Of a stretch of DNA of 64,000 bases, positions 11,101-23,493 are shown piece by piece. The translations under genes and the position numbers were made by a program. The notes below the pieces were generated by a model. That model was not told the DNA's origin, did no database searches, and saw nothing but the letters and a program-made list of their open reading frames with translations. Position 1 is the stretch's first letter; each line of letters starts with the position of its first letter. The stretch comes from Rhododendron vialii (lineage: Eukaryota > Streptophyta > Magnoliopsida > Ericales > Ericaceae): positions 26,982,501-27,046,500 of the forward strand of contig NC_080569.1 in NCBI RefSeq assembly GCF_030253575.1, in the 5' to 3' direction.

Positions 11101-14100
11101 TCTTGGACTTCTCCCTTCCTACGTGATTACTTATTGAGACTGGCGCTCCCTATACTAGTGCAAGTTAACAGAAACACTTTCTTTTAATTTTCTGGTACTG
11201 CTTTGTAGCTTTTACATAGATGTATCCCAAGCCAGTTTTGACTATTAAACTGTACTGTTGTATTGGATTCGTAGGGCACCACAATATGCTGGTGTTATTT
11301 GTAAAAGGAGCATAGTTGACTCAAGGATCACAACAGTAAAATCTCGGGCTTTCATAGCATCATCACAGCAGAGCTTGGATACGTTAGATTCCCCAAATTT
11401 TAGAATTTTTTGAGAATTCCTCTCCCATTTTATACTTCCCAAAATTGCTGAACACAGATTCTCTTGCTCCTTCTCTGTACGTATGTCCGTTTCAATCTTC
11501 TTCTTTTTTGATAACCGAGGAACAACCCTACAACCGGTCCACAATTGGACCCGACTGCGCAACCCAAACCTCGGGGGAACTAGCGCAGTCACGGCCAACT
11601 GTAATTGTGAAAAGGTTGGAAAACCTCTTCAATTTCAAGCTTTTTCCCTCGTTCGTCTTATCTCTCTTGGACACAGGGACTAGAAAGAAAGCACAAAGAA
11701 GGAAACTATCCATTCCTACCTGCTAATCTCGATTGTGATAATTCTTCTGTCGGAAGGATAACCACCAAGGCGAGCGAAGCCTTGACTTTATATGTCCTAT
11801 CTTTTCTTAATAAAGAGATCTGGGCTTGAGCATCTCTCCAGCAAGAATGATTGGTCGATAACAACAGAACGTCACGTCGTCACTTCTTTTTTTGGATGAA
11901 CCGCTGCGATACGGACTCGACCCGCTCCTGCCCATGTGAGACCCTCTCAGACCTGATATTGAGACCAAGCAAGTCTTTTCTTCGGAAGCGTAATAGAAAT
12001 AGAATAAATAGAAAAAGCTATTTTCATTCTTTTTCTTAGCTCTTCCGGAACCGGTACAGAAACCTTCGTTTGAGGTTTTTTCCAATTCTTCCAAAAACGG
12101 ATTCTACGGGCATCCCACTTACTATCAGGGTACTCACCCGGTGGGAAATCGAACCCCTGACCAAGGGGAGTTCTCCCAAAGTCAGTCATTCGCCGTTTCA
12201 ATCTTGCTATTTTATGTCCATTTCATTCATGTGGCCTTTTTGCCAATGAAATAATAGGTGTTTACATGTGAATGCTACCTCAAGTAGGTCTTTTCTCATG
12301 TCTCAGTTAGCATAACGTCTTAAGTTCCAAGTACCAAAATTCATTTTCCTAGTTGTCTGGAACCAACACCAGGGGAAGACCTCTCCTGTTCATTTCTTAT
12401 ATGGCTTTCATGCTTCGAGTTCTACATTAATATGACTTTCCATCCTTGTCAGAATTTGGCAATAAAGTGAGTGTGTTCTTTTTCTCATATATTTTTATCT
12501 AATGTACTGGAGATTGATTCATTGCCCGATACATTTCCACCACTGGGTGTAGCATTTGTGCTTTCTAATTTTGTTTTTGTTCTTCAGCTTGCTTCGTTGA
12601 GTTCTCGACTCAATGACTCGTAATAAATCTCCTTTCATTTCTAAGTTGTTTTTAACGTTATACTGATGAGACAAGCAATTCAACATCTCAAGTCGTCTAT
12701 TGTTCCGACTTTAAGAGGGCTGTTCCTGGTGGGGATACAAATTTTGGACTGATTCCCTATTTTCCCACCTTGACTCATCCTGCTTGGCTGCTTATCATAG
12801 GAAATGATGAAGAAATTTAGAACTTGTGGAAGGGGAGATTTTGGGTAAAAGTTGTTGACTCAGTTGGGTAGGAGACTGCATTGGGACTTTGCCAGAGCAG
12901 CCAGACCAGGCTTATCCATCCCCATAACGACGCTTATGTGACAAGCCACACGGGCTGTTTATTTGAAGTATCTGTGTCTGCTATGGGTCATGACACTACG
13001 ACATAGGTGTATGTGAGAAAATGGAATATTCGTGTGTTTTCGACTCCTATAAGCACTAATAAAAGCATATCCACAGTCGAACTTGCCGTTGTAATTATAC
13101 AGAACTTTTTATTATGTTCCTTTATTGTGTGGTTCTTCATGCTGACTCATGTTCCAACCTTGAAGGTCTGTATTGCATACAGACATAATTTACCCAAAGA
13201 AATGAAAGGAAAGTAATACAAAAGTTAGTTTTGAGCCATCTACTTGGGTCTTATATTAATAGGATGCTTATGATGCTCATATTTCCGTTTTAGCAACCTA
13301 TTTTTAAATTTTCAAAAGTACTACTACTGACATAATATATCAGGAGAGTATTGTTGGGATTTGTCCCACATTGGTTAATTATCTCCTCCAAAACTAGTAT
13401 ATGAGCCTGGGCGGCCTCTCCACTCTTTGCCAATTGGTTTGGAGTTGGATGCTTTAACATGGTATCAGAGCTAACCCTAACCTACCACCATAGCCACTGC
13501 TGCCCTACACCACCCACCACCACCGCTACCTCAGCCATCATCTTGACGCCAAAAAAAAAAAACCCTAAAACGACCTACCCAAACCCTTTGGAATCCTAAA
13601 ACAACCTACCCACACTCATCAAAACCCTAAAATGACACTGTTCACGTCACTGTTCATCGTACTGTTCATGCTCACTGTTCATCGGTACTGTTCACACGAC
13701 ACTGTTCGTCGGGAACTGTTCAAGCGGCATTGTTCATTGCGGCATCTGTTGGCGTCAATCTTGCCGTTTTCGATCTGAAACCCCTATTCAATCTACTTCT
13801 CTTGGCGATATGATTTAAGGTGATTTTCTAAGATCCAATCTGTTCCTTCTTCGCCCTTGTTTGTGCCATAAGTGCACCATTGTTTATTGTGATCCAAGTG
13901 TTATGGATCCTTTGTTTTCCTTTCCATGTGTGAGTTATGGGTCGCACGTGCGGGGGAGTGTTGGGATTTGTCCCACATTGGTTAATTATCTCCTCCAAAA
14001 CTAGTATATGAGCCTGAGCGGCCTCTCCACTCTTTCCCAATTGGTTTGGAGTTAGATGCTTTGACAAGTATGTCCTGACAAAATTTTGGCAAACGATTGT

Positions 14101-17100
14101 GGATGCGCAAATTAGAAGTGTTGAACAACCTTATTCGAAAGGTTGCATTCTTGTTCCAGATAACAGAATTCAGTGGTCTCTGATGAACCTAAACTGGAAG
14201 GAAGACAATTTTTTGCCCCACTTGTGCTGTATTACTCAAGAAAATGGGAACCCTGTTACATCAACTTGTCAAGGTGTGATCATTTGAGACATTTTCTCAT
14301 CTTATGGGTTTCAGTTTTGTGGCTAGTCTACTTGGCATCTGTGTGGAACTTTAAAAATTTGCCTCTAGTGTGCCACTATTTCATAAACTCTTGTGGATGC
14401 CTGAATGGTCGTTCTTAGTCTTCCTATATGGCAGGATCATGGGAGCGGGTCTTATCTTGTGAATGTTTCGTTGGGACAATTGGTGATGGGTCATGTAATG
14501 TGAGTCTGGTCAATGCCTCCTACAATTTTTTTTTTTTATGGACCATTAGGTTTCTCTCTAAGTTCTGTGGCATTGTTACTGGGCTTCCACTTCCGTGTTT
14601 TGGGTTTTCTCTTCATGGGTAAACATGTCTTGCCTCCCTAAAATGATGGTTTAGGTGCCTCTTCTTATCACATGTTAAACCAAAATTTATGAGCCATGCA
14701 AGTGTTTTCAGTTTTCACTTTGTTGTCTGATTTTCTCTAGCTTATGTTGGACTATATGTCTTTGTTTGTGCCACTCAAACCAAATTCTGGAACTTTTTGC
14801 AGGCAAGCTTTTTTTGTAGGTAATTTTATGTGCTTCAATGTATTTTTGCCTAGGAAATTCGTTGAGAAATTAAAGGATCACTTTAATTTTTAGTGTAGTT
14901 ATGCGTTTCTATATTAATATCTAGTTTCCTTGTCACGTACCAGTTTCATACATGTACTTACCTTTCTAGTATGTTGATTAGTGTGAAATGGTCTTTCTGA
15001 GGCTTGTTTTGTCAAAGTAGTTGAGCCTTTTCCATTACTTTCTTTGCACGTTTTCTATTAACTACTTGTGCTCTGCTTAACCAGGGGTTTGGACAACCAA
15101 GGTTTGAAGGGATTCTTGCCGAATGACATATCAAAACTGCATCATCTGCAGAACGTGTAAGAGTTTTACTCGAGTTCTTCCTCAACTTTCTTTGAAAAAG
15201 TAAAGCATGATTTTCCAGGTTCCAGCTGCAAGGATAACAATCTGCTGTACTCTTTGTGTGTCATAGCAATATTGGTTAGAACTTAGGAACACTCGCTTGT
15301 AAATTGTTCAATTTCCTTGCACTTACCTTTCTTCTTGATGAAGTGGGATAGATTCTCCTTTATGACATACACATCTGTAGCTTAGTTTCATTATCCTCCT
15401 TTTTAACTTCTTTTTTTGATCCGCCCCTGTTTTAACTTGTTACATTTGCAGAAACCTCAGTGAAAATAGCATTCATGGGCCCATTCCATCTTCAGTGGGA
15501 ACAATAACAAGCTTAGTGATATTGTAAGTATGCATGTTTATTGTTATATAATTCAACACTGTTGACTGCTTTAGGTTTGTTCTCTAATTGTAAAATCATG
15601 TAATTTGATGCAGAAAAGGGGGTGTAATTTTCATCGTATCACTGATACCAATCAAAGTGCGCTAATGTAGTAATTTTAATGGGTTCATAACTGAAATTTT
15701 GCAGATGTGTTTCAAAGCAGCGAGTAGGTGGCTTTTTTTGTTTTTGTTTAGTACCTTGATGCTTTCATCAGATAACATGTTCCGCTATACTGATTGTCAC
15801 TAAATAACTTCATAATTTTTAACTGCCCAAATTCGATCTGCGATTTGCCACGTCTCTGTAGTGTCGTTAGACATCCATATTCTTCCAGAATCATCTGAAA
15901 CCAGATGTTAAAGCCCATTATATTTCATGCCTTGGATCTTTGTTGCAATTGTTCTTGGAAATGAGGTTAATCATGTTGGTTCCCATCTTGTTTCTTTGTG
16001 GTCCACACTTCTTAGCAATATAAGGGTGTGTTCGCAAAAGTTGGGGACACAGATTTTAGATTTTAGCTTCAGATTCTGCTGTAGATTTTAGATTCCGAAT
16101 TTTAGTGGAAGTTGAGGAACCTGTTTTTTTACAACTGTGAGAGTTTGAGAATTTCATTCCTTTTGTGGAAATTTGTGTTGCAGAATCCCAAAAGCTACCC
16201 AAACTCAGTTTTGAAATTTTGAGAATTTGTTTTCTTTGTCAGGTTGTCAGAGATTCTAAAAATCAATCATGTAGAATTTTTGACAAACATTCTTAACTGA
16301 TTTTTAGAAGCTAGAATCTAAAAATCTATCAAAATAATTTTCACAAACACCCATTGGGTCATGGAGTGTTGTTTATTTGGTTTATGTGTTTATTCCATTA
16401 TTCTCCCAGGGAAGAGAAGAACACATTTTTTTGGTAGAAGAGCCATTATTAACTCTTGTTAAAGCATCCAACTCAAAACCAATTGGCTATGAGTGGAAAG
16501 ACCGCCTAGGCTTATGTACTAGTTTTGGAGGAGGTAATTAACTGATTTGGGACAAACTATAACACTCCCCCGGCATGTGCGACCCCCAATGTACACGTGA
16601 AGAGGTAAACAAACGATCCATAACACATGGATCACAACAAAAAATGGTGCACTTATGACACAAACAAGGGAGAACAAATTCTCAGAAACCCTAGCTTTGA
16701 TACCATGTTAAAGCTTCCAACTCAAAATCAATTGGCTATAAGTGGAGAGGCTGCCCAGGCTCATATACTGGTTTGGGAGGAGATAATTAACTGATGCTGG
16801 ACAAAACTTCAACAACTCTTTTTAATGAACTTGTGTCGAGAAGTTCAGTTATCCATGTGAATTAGTTAAATCTTTATATACGTTAGTTCCCTTTCTTAAT
16901 CTTGGTGTTCCTTTGTGCATTTTAAAGGTACTAAAGTTAACAAGCTCGATGACCATGAAATGAAACTTGACTAGGCTTGGAAATGGGAATCCTTGATTTA
17001 TTTTCAAGCTTGTACTTCCAATGGCTCTAGCGAGGAGCAGATAGAACCACTATAGCATTGTGTATTTGTACATTGATTGTGTGATAAGATTGTGTAATGC

Positions 17101-18241
17101 TGCCATATTTATTTTGAAGACATAAAATGCATTTTCTTGAGATGTTGCACACTGATTAAATGATGTTGTATATAACTCAAGGCATACGCATCTTCATTCC
17201 ACTTTTTGTGGTTGCCTTCATTTTAAGTTACTCTGTTAATATAATCCTGATGACAGGTCTGTATGACAGGGACCTCTCCTATAACTTTTTCAATGGATCC
17301 ATTCCTGAAAGCCTTGGACAGTTGACATCTCTACGAAGACTGTAAGATCTTGCTGATGACCTGTTACCGTGAAATGAGAACATGCAAAATAGATTTATAA
17401 CCTACGCCGTGATGGTGCAGGAACCTCAATAGCAACTCTCTCTCTGGAAGAGTCCCGGCCACTCTAGGTGCAAGGCTTTTACATAGAGCGAGCTTCAAGT
17501 ATGTATGCACTCAATGAGTTTAAAATCGAGTCAACTTGAGAAAATAAATATAAATGCTAGGGAAATATAAGATGTATGTATAGTGTTTAACTTCTGTCTC
17601 AGATGCTTACCCTGGATGCATGCAGCTTTACTGATAATGCAGGACTTTGTGGTATTCCTGGACTCCATTCATGTGGTCCCCACCTCTCCTTTGGTGCGAA
17701 GATCGGCATTGCGTTAGGTTCTTGTGTGGCACTCTTACTTATTGTCACCTGCTTAATGTGCTGGTGGAAAAGGCGGCAGAATATTCTCCGAGCTCAGATA
17801 ATTGCAGGTAACTATGTCCATCCTAAGCTTAAAGAGATAGGAAACATCAAACACATTACGGTGTTAGATATGGTACAGTATTACTACCTGAGTCCCTTGT
17901 CCCTCATTTTAGTCCATCTTTCCATTTTGGGATGTCCCAAAATTTTAGTCCTATTTGAAATTTCAAAGGAGAAGTTTGTCAGTTTCCACAATTATTCCTT
18001 ACCAAGGCTCCGTTTGTTTGGCCGTAAAACCTTTTCCTGTAAAACATTTTACTCACTTTCCGGTGTTTGGTTGCACAACTTATGAGTAAAATGTTTTCCT
18101 TTGTTAAATATTTTCCGTCAGTCGGGGTAAAACAACTTACCACCAAAACATGCATAATTCATTTTCCAGTGCCACCGATTCTGTCACTTCCAGCCGTCCA
18201 CTATATCCATGATCCATCCAGCCATTTATGATACCTCAATT

Positions 18242-18330
<89 letters not shown>

Positions 18331-19120
18331 AATGTATATAAACATACTCGATACAACTATATAGAAGTATATATCTTTACATATGTTACGAAAACCAAAA
18401 ATATTTTTGTTTTTGCCAAAATATTTTACATGGAAAATAACGATCAACCAAACATCGGAAAAAAAAAAAAAAAAACGGAAATTTTCTTTTTTGCCAAAAT
18501 GATTTTACATGTGAAACATTTTACACCAAAAAATATTTTACATTGAACCAAACGGAACCAAGTGCTTATCATTTATCAATATTGACAAAAGTGGGAATCC
18601 AAGTGTTGGGAATATATGCTTTTCAAATTGGATTTGAGAGTTTAACTGTAAGCCCCCTTAAAAAGTTGGCATCCCAAAAAAGGACTAGCCATTGGTACGC
18701 GGAGGGAGTATTGGTCATTTTCTTAGGAGGATTTATTACATGGAAATGTTGATGTTCAATAGTATAACATAAGATCAAGCGTACTAGTGACAACATATCT
18801 TCTTCACCACCACCACCATTGTCACCAACATTGCACAAGATAATGGTGGTTATATTAGAAATCCCGTACATAAAGTTTTTGTATCAGCTTCTTCATAACC
18901 ACCACCACACCAGCAACGTCATCGCCACCATCTCCACAAGCACTCATGCATGGAGTAGCCTTTCCTTCACTAAGATAGACCCTTTCTATTTTCCGCAGCA
19001 AGAGAGGCTCCCTATGCAAAGGCGAGGACTCACTTCTCTCGCGATGTGCAAATGACTAGGCCTTATGGGAACGAAAATGCTCGGACAGCTACTGAGAATG
19101 GGCCAATCTTGCTTTCATAA
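5185..19120 (+). CDS. RLP4: Malectin-like/LRR receptor-like protein, RLP4 type (9 exons)
   Basis: Exons: 5185-5254, 7252-8307, 10251-10398, 15085-15156, 15452-15523, 17270-17341, 17421-17498, 17626-17807, 18999-19120. All introns are GT-AG and the frame is continuous for 623 residues, about the length of Arabidopsis RLP4. A signal peptide (MLRHSLVVFLTFCLALRLSYS) is followed by a malectin-like ectodomain at about 24-370, the bridge to the LRRs (WNGDPC) near 395, and LRRs at about 425-520 encoded by three 72-base exons and one 78-base exon. A Cys pair (GLCGIPGLHSCGP) precedes one membrane helix (about 549-571), a basic stop (WWKRRQNILR) and a roughly 50-residue tail. There is no kinase domain, so signalling needs partners. 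Malectin-like domains are associated with wall-glycan sensing, and I recall Arabidopsis RLP4 being linked to cell edges. The 13.9-kb span comes from insertion-filled introns. Splicing is inferred from sequence and family fit. Confidence 0.95.
5255..7251 (+). other. RLP4 intron 1
   Basis: Splits the signal-peptide exon from the malectin exon; the junction codon becomes Ala in an R-A-P-Y-A-M reading. It holds GC-richer segments near 5757-5960 and 6770-6900 that could be old retroelement fragments, and otherwise AT-rich DNA. No gene seen. Confidence 0.8.
8308..10250 (+). other. RLP4 intron 2
   Basis: Starts GTAATT right after GATGAAG and ends TTCTAG before TTAGTGCTTT. The open frame continues about 45 bases past the donor to a stop at 8352, which is read-through and not a real 3' end. 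No insertion could be delimited. Confidence 0.8.
11730..12205. other. Possible mitochondrial-derived insertion in RLP4 intron 3
   Basis: Style differs from the surrounding intron: words such as GGCGAGCGAAGCC and an open minus-strand frame (12201-11947, with PPGEYPDSKWDARRIRFWKN) look like plant mitochondrial DNA. This is judged by eye and no named mitochondrial gene is assigned. An old retroelement is the alternative. Confidence 0.35.
13352..14066 (+). mobile_element. TRIM retroelement, complete (family I)
   Basis: Two 108-base direct repeats (13352-13459 and 13959-14066), starting TGTTGGGATTTG and ending ACA, flank a 499-base interior with no coding. The primer site TGGTATCAGAGCT starts right after the first LTR at 13460, and a G-rich polypurine stretch (GCGGGGGAG) directly precedes the second. 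A perfect 5-base target duplication AGTAT is at 13347-13351 and 14067-14071. It lies in RLP4 intron 3 in the gene's own orientation. The two LTRs differ at only a handful of sites. It would need proteins from an autonomous element to move. Confidence 0.95.
16457..16814 (-). mobile_element. TRIM retroelement, short copy (family I)
   Basis: The same LTR family as the element at 13.4 kb, but reversed. LTRs are at 16457-16564 and 16706-16814, with only 141 bases between them. The primer site reads TGGTATCAAAGCT on the minus strand near 16693-16705. A perfect target duplication ACTCT is at 16452-16456 and 16815-16819. It sits in RLP4 intron 5. The interior lacks most of the sequence present in the longer copy. 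Confidence 0.93.
18006..18559. mobile_element. Non-autonomous hAT-like element in RLP4 intron 8
   Basis: The ends GGCTCCGTTTGTTTGG and CCAAACGGAACC are inverted copies, and sub-terminal TTTTAC/GTAAAA words recur in both halves. No transposase. A clear 8-base target duplication was not found, so class and exact edges are tentative. Confidence 0.55.
18246..18325. repeat. Compound (CT)n(AT)n microsatellite
   Basis: About 13 CT units run directly into about 25 AT units, inside the hAT-like element. Open frames here on both strands are artefacts of the repeat. Confidence 0.97.
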
Positions 19121-19704
19121 CCAGTCAACCATATCTCTGAGATACTTGGCATTTCAAGTGTGCTCCTATTTTTTTTGTGGCTGGATGCTGAAGCCTGCCT
19201 GCCCACCAGTTCTGTTTGGCTTTACAGGTTGTTTTGATCTTGGTTTATTGCCTCTGGGAATGTGCTTTGATTTCTCTTGTTCCACTCCCACCTCTTGGGC
19301 AATTATTATTATTTTTTTGAAAAGTCTCTTGGGCAATTTTTTGTTGTTTTATAAACTCAGGAACCCTGGAAAGAATCACTCTAGAATGTTAGTTCCCTCC
19401 TTGGACATAGTGTGTAGCACGATTTGACTAATGCTGTATGGTCCTGCTGTTCCTCAGTTTTGGCAAAATGTGTTACCATGAAGGAAAAACTCCTATATTG
19501 CTTCCATATTTAATTCTTTTGGGGCAAAATGTCTTAACAAAATCAAATTTACATGTTCAGTTTCATGCTTTATTTTTATTTTCGGTAAGTTCACATGATA
19601 TCACTGTCGTAAACTAGTTAATTCTTATATTTCCTTCTTGTTTGGATTTATTCTCACTTATTTTCGCTTACAATTAATAGCAATCGTAGTGTTAAAGCTG
19701 TTGG
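19121..19704 (+). other. RLP4 3' flank
   Basis: Follows the RLP4 stop. It probably holds the 3' UTR, but I could not place a poly(A) site. The open frame at 19065-19427 starts inside the last exon in the wrong frame. Confidence 0.5.
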
Positions 19705-20032
19705 GCCCGGAGTACCTCATGGATTTGGTAATATAATGTCATTTCCAGCAACTGCTCTAAAAACATATTTGCGGGTGCAATGTCGAATGTCATAAAAGAC
19801 TTAATTGATACCCTCATTAACACCAATTGATTTTAGGAGAGATGGTGGAAAAGCAGTTCGACAAGTAGTATCAGAGCCAGAAAGTCATGGGTTTGAGTCG
19901 CGGGAGCCTCATCGCCATGAATTTGATTATACAATGTCAAGGGTGCGATGTTGAATGTCATAAAAGATTTAATTGAAATTCTCGCTAACATCAATTGATG
20001 TTAGGAGAGATGGGGAAAAAAGCGGTCCGACA
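19705..20032 (+). mobile_element. Degenerate TRIM with tandem-array structure
   Basis: Two direct repeats of 83-84 bases (19781-19863 and 19949-20032), each TGT(C/T)GAATGTCATAAAAGA...CGACA. TAGTATCAGAGCC, one change from the usual primer site, comes just after the first. Sequence left of the first repeat (about 19705-19780) resembles the interior before the second, which suggests a larger LTR-interior-LTR array whose left part is gone. No matching target duplication. Confidence 0.65.
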
Positions 20033-21256
20033 AAAACATTTTATTGAAGCAAACTTTTGGTGATGCAGCATACTAAATTTAGCAACAGACAACTTAGATT
20101 TAAACTATCCCCCACCCTATTAAGAACATCCACATCTCTCTCTTTACTCCCCTCTTCAAACTAAATTAAAGAGCCAAAAGAAGAAAAAAAACACCCAAAA
20201 CCCTTTGCATCAGTCTCTCTTCTTTCCTCTCTACTTTGAAAAACATTGCTACAGTTGCTCGTTTCACTTGCTTCTCATTTTTATATTGTTTCCCAATCCC
20301 TCTTATGTACTCCACCTCTTTCTCTCTCTGACTTTTATTCCTTTTCCTGCTTTTGTTTCTTTCTTCGAGGCAAGGGAGAGTATTTAAGGAATATTTAAAT
20401 ATTCATCCTCTTTTTTCATGCTATGTAAGAATTCATTCCTCTTTTTTTCATGCTTATGTTTTCATCCTTGCAATATGTAAATTACCTTTATTACCCTTTA
20501 TTCTATTTTATATACATATATTAAATATACATACATTTACACATTTATAGGGGGGATAAAAACTGTTTCCTAAATCTGTGGGAAACAGATGGGTTGAATA
20601 TGGAAGCATCTATGGAATTAGGTGAGATATAATAGGGGAAGAGATGAGGATTTTCAAAATTTCAAATTTCCAACAAAGAAAATCCCACTGATTTCTTGTT
20701 CCATTTATATTCCACAAACCAGATGGCCAAAGCCCTGTTCATCATGAATCGTTCTGGTGATTCCACCGTGCAACATGTATCGAATATGTACATGAACATT
20801 TCAGCATTATCAATCATTGCAGAATATTGTTAACCATGTTACCTACAAGTTTTGGTGGCATATTAACCATGAAACGTTGGCCAATACATGCCCATATCTC
20901 AAATGCCCACAATCAAATTAATACATTTTGAATGCCAATCAAAATAGTTGTGAAACAACTACACAAAACCACATGCACATATTAGATTATACCAATTGAA
21001 AAGTATCCATCCATAAGTTAATGGACACTCCAGTTAGGTACATGCAAAATATCAAAATAACATCCAGACTTGCCCGATACGCTGTCTCACGTATTTCTCC
21101 CTTATTTTCATCTCGAGGTTTCCTCGAACGAGGATGTTTTACCTTAACCCCTTGTGCTACACTCTCAGATCTTGTGCGTCTCTTGAAGGATCCTTCCATA
21201 TCAAGATTTTCTTGTGTTCTTGTACCTTTACTACTTCTCTAAACTATCTTCGAAGA

Positions 21257-21367
21257 AGGTGTATCCTCAACTATTGCAGCCACTTTTCTTTGTTCCAATC
21301 TAGCTCCATTTTCCACATCACGAGAGAGCCATTTTTCTTTGTTTCAACCTAGCTCCATTTTCCACAT
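21257..21367. repeat. Two-copy direct repeat, about 52 bases
   Basis: TTTTTCTTTGTTTCAACCTAG closely matches the earlier TTTTCTTTGTTCCAATCTAG, and both are followed by CTCCATTTTCCACATCACGA. The copies lie next to each other. Function unknown. Confidence 0.7.
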
Positions 21368-22423
21368 CACGAGGAGTAACTCCTGTGATGATGATAAATA
21401 AACCATTATTTCAGAAGAAGCATGGAATATTTCGTGACTAATCACGACCATTTCATGACCTCTCAATACTGGACAATTTATGAAACATGAATAATTTACC
21501 ATCAAAACTAGTATTGCCTATTGTTTCATGTTCAGTTGACAAAAATTTTGCACGATTTGAATAAGTTAAATTGTTCATGGAAGTATTCAGTTCATGTAAA
21601 ACGATCAAATCAAAACCGTTCTTACTGAAAACGCCTTATGATTTCATCAATTATTTTGCAACAAAAATGTTCATCCAATATTTTAGCAATAATTGATTAT
21701 TTTGGCCAACCAGACATGATACGCTGACCATGATAAAGTGACTATGTTTAAGTAAACACTAACAAATAATTATTGGCTAGTTTCAAATAGACTGGTCTTG
21801 ACTAATGGCAAATTTATCACCTACTAGCATCATTGGACAATGAATTCAGGTTGTCAAATTTACTTCACGGTTGACCATTACAACATGATAACTTGACCCC
21901 ATATTTGCATGCCTTATTCATTAACCAAGTTAGCCAACCAAACGACAAAAATTCATATTTCCCACTGATCTTGTTTCAACATACATGGCTGAATTACCAT
22001 CAAAACAAGAAATAACATTACATAATCAAACCATTACATGGTTAAATTACCATTACGATTACAACGTTACATTACCATTCCTAAAATAACTTCGATCCGA
22101 TTTTAAAAACACATGACATAAACAATTTTAGGATATATTACCACTCCTAATCTAGCTTCGATCCGAGTTTTCTTCATTGTTCAAATTGGCCAACCAGACA
22201 ACGAAAAGTCATTTCTTCCATGTAGTTTGTTTCACGGAACATGGTTAAATTATCATTAAAAAAAGCACATACTCAAACCTTTAAATGGTTAAATTACCAC
22301 GACAATACATGGTAACATTACCATGTCGATTAAAACAACAGATTACTGTTAACATTGAAATCATGGAATGCAACTCGCACACTAAAGGATAAAGAATGTA
22401 TATCATAGTAGGTTGTTTTTTTT

Positions 22424-22560
22424 ATATCGGCTTCAATCTTAATTAGGAACACGAAATCATGAAATTATGAATATCGGCTTCAAGCTTAATTAGGAACACA
22501 AAATCATGAATTGATGAATATCGGCTTCAATCTCAGTGAACACAGCCAATTAGCCAAGTG
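22424..22560. repeat. Three-copy direct repeat, about 47 bases
   Basis: ATATCGGCTTCAA begins at about 22424, 22471 and 22518, each followed by related sequence (CTTAATTAGGAACACAAAAT in the second copy). It lies upstream, in plus coordinates, of the orphan exon at 22.7 kb. Confidence 0.75.
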
Positions 22561-22703
22561 ATTCATGCCTTATTGTGACACACAACAACAAATTTAGCAC
22601 AATGGGCACAAACAAATCAGTTCTATAAGCGTAACCTAGCTCCAACTAGACAAACCAAACAAAACAACCAAAGAACAAAAGGGGATTTGAGGGATATACT
22701 TAC

Positions 22704-22833
22704 GAAATCTGGTCATGTTGGTTTCGTCACCTTCTTCTCCGCCGGTTTCTTCGACCACGTACGACTTGATTGATTTTTTCCGTCGCGAATTTTTTCGGTT
22801 AAAACCTCGTTCGGAAAGGACGAGGGAGTTCAT
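22704..22833 (-). CDS. Candidate orphan first exon (weak)
   Basis: From ATG at 22833 a 43-residue basic-then-acidic reading (MNSLVLSERGFNRKNSRRKK, later EETGGEEGDETNMTRF) runs into an excellent donor GTAAGTAT at 22703. The segment is richer in GC than its surroundings. No downstream exon could be joined and the family is not recognised. It may be part of a transposon or a captured gene piece. Open frames on the plus strand across 22.7-23.1 kb compete with it. Confidence 0.3.
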
Positions 22834-23493
22834 TCGCCGTTACGGCACCACCGGTATTCAGAAAAAATGGAGGACAGACGAGATTGGGTTCTCCGACTGG
22901 TTTGGATTTATACCGACTAGGGTTTTTCAAAAACTTGCAGCCCCAAATTCGAATGGATTGTTTTCGTTTAGGATGGATATGTCGATTGATATCAATCACG
23001 ACAATCTCGGGACGAGAACGCGAGGATTTCGCAGAACTGCTTCCCAGAAGAAATGAAAATCTTGCGAGGACGAAAAGATTTGGGATCTCGTTCCCAAATT
23101 CAAGTCTCTCTATATATAATTGATATAATAGGTAAAACAACTAAAAAAGGGCAGAAGCGGCATAATAACTAAGAGGAGGATGGAATCATAAATAGCTGTA
23201 AATGGGAGGACGAAATCATAAATATGGTAGGCTTCTAGGATGAATAATTAAGCTTCCCAGTATTTAATTGAGGTGGATTTGATTATTTATTGAGAGGAGA
23301 ATGAGGATAATGAGCCTGTAGTTATTTTAAAAGTGGGTAGTTAAAATAATAAAGTGACTTTTTAAGGTATACATTGATCCAAAATATAGAGAGTCTGGTG
23401 CGGATGCCTTAAGGACCGAGAGAAGGACCGAGAGAATACAATTCCAAGAAAATTATCCCTCAAAAACCATACACCAAAACTGCAATTTTTTTT

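Larger units (their letters stand above)
20126..23415. mobile_element. Possible large Harbinger-like non-autonomous element
   Basis: The left end reads TTAAGAACATCCACATC and the right end, on the minus strand, TTAAGGCATCCGCACC. This fits a loose PIF/Harbinger-type end next to a TTA target site. The interior is AT-rich with reiterated TTACCAT words, a 47-base triple repeat and one candidate exon. No transposase was recognised. The two ends could belong to different elements. Confidence 0.35.

Noticed and set aside
18226..18546. Open frames with Tyr-Ile repeats
   Set aside because: Translation of a CT/AT microsatellite.
22799..23140. 113-codon open frames on both strands
   Set aside because: Composition is not convincing on either strand; only the exon with a clean donor (22704-22833) was kept, at low confidence.
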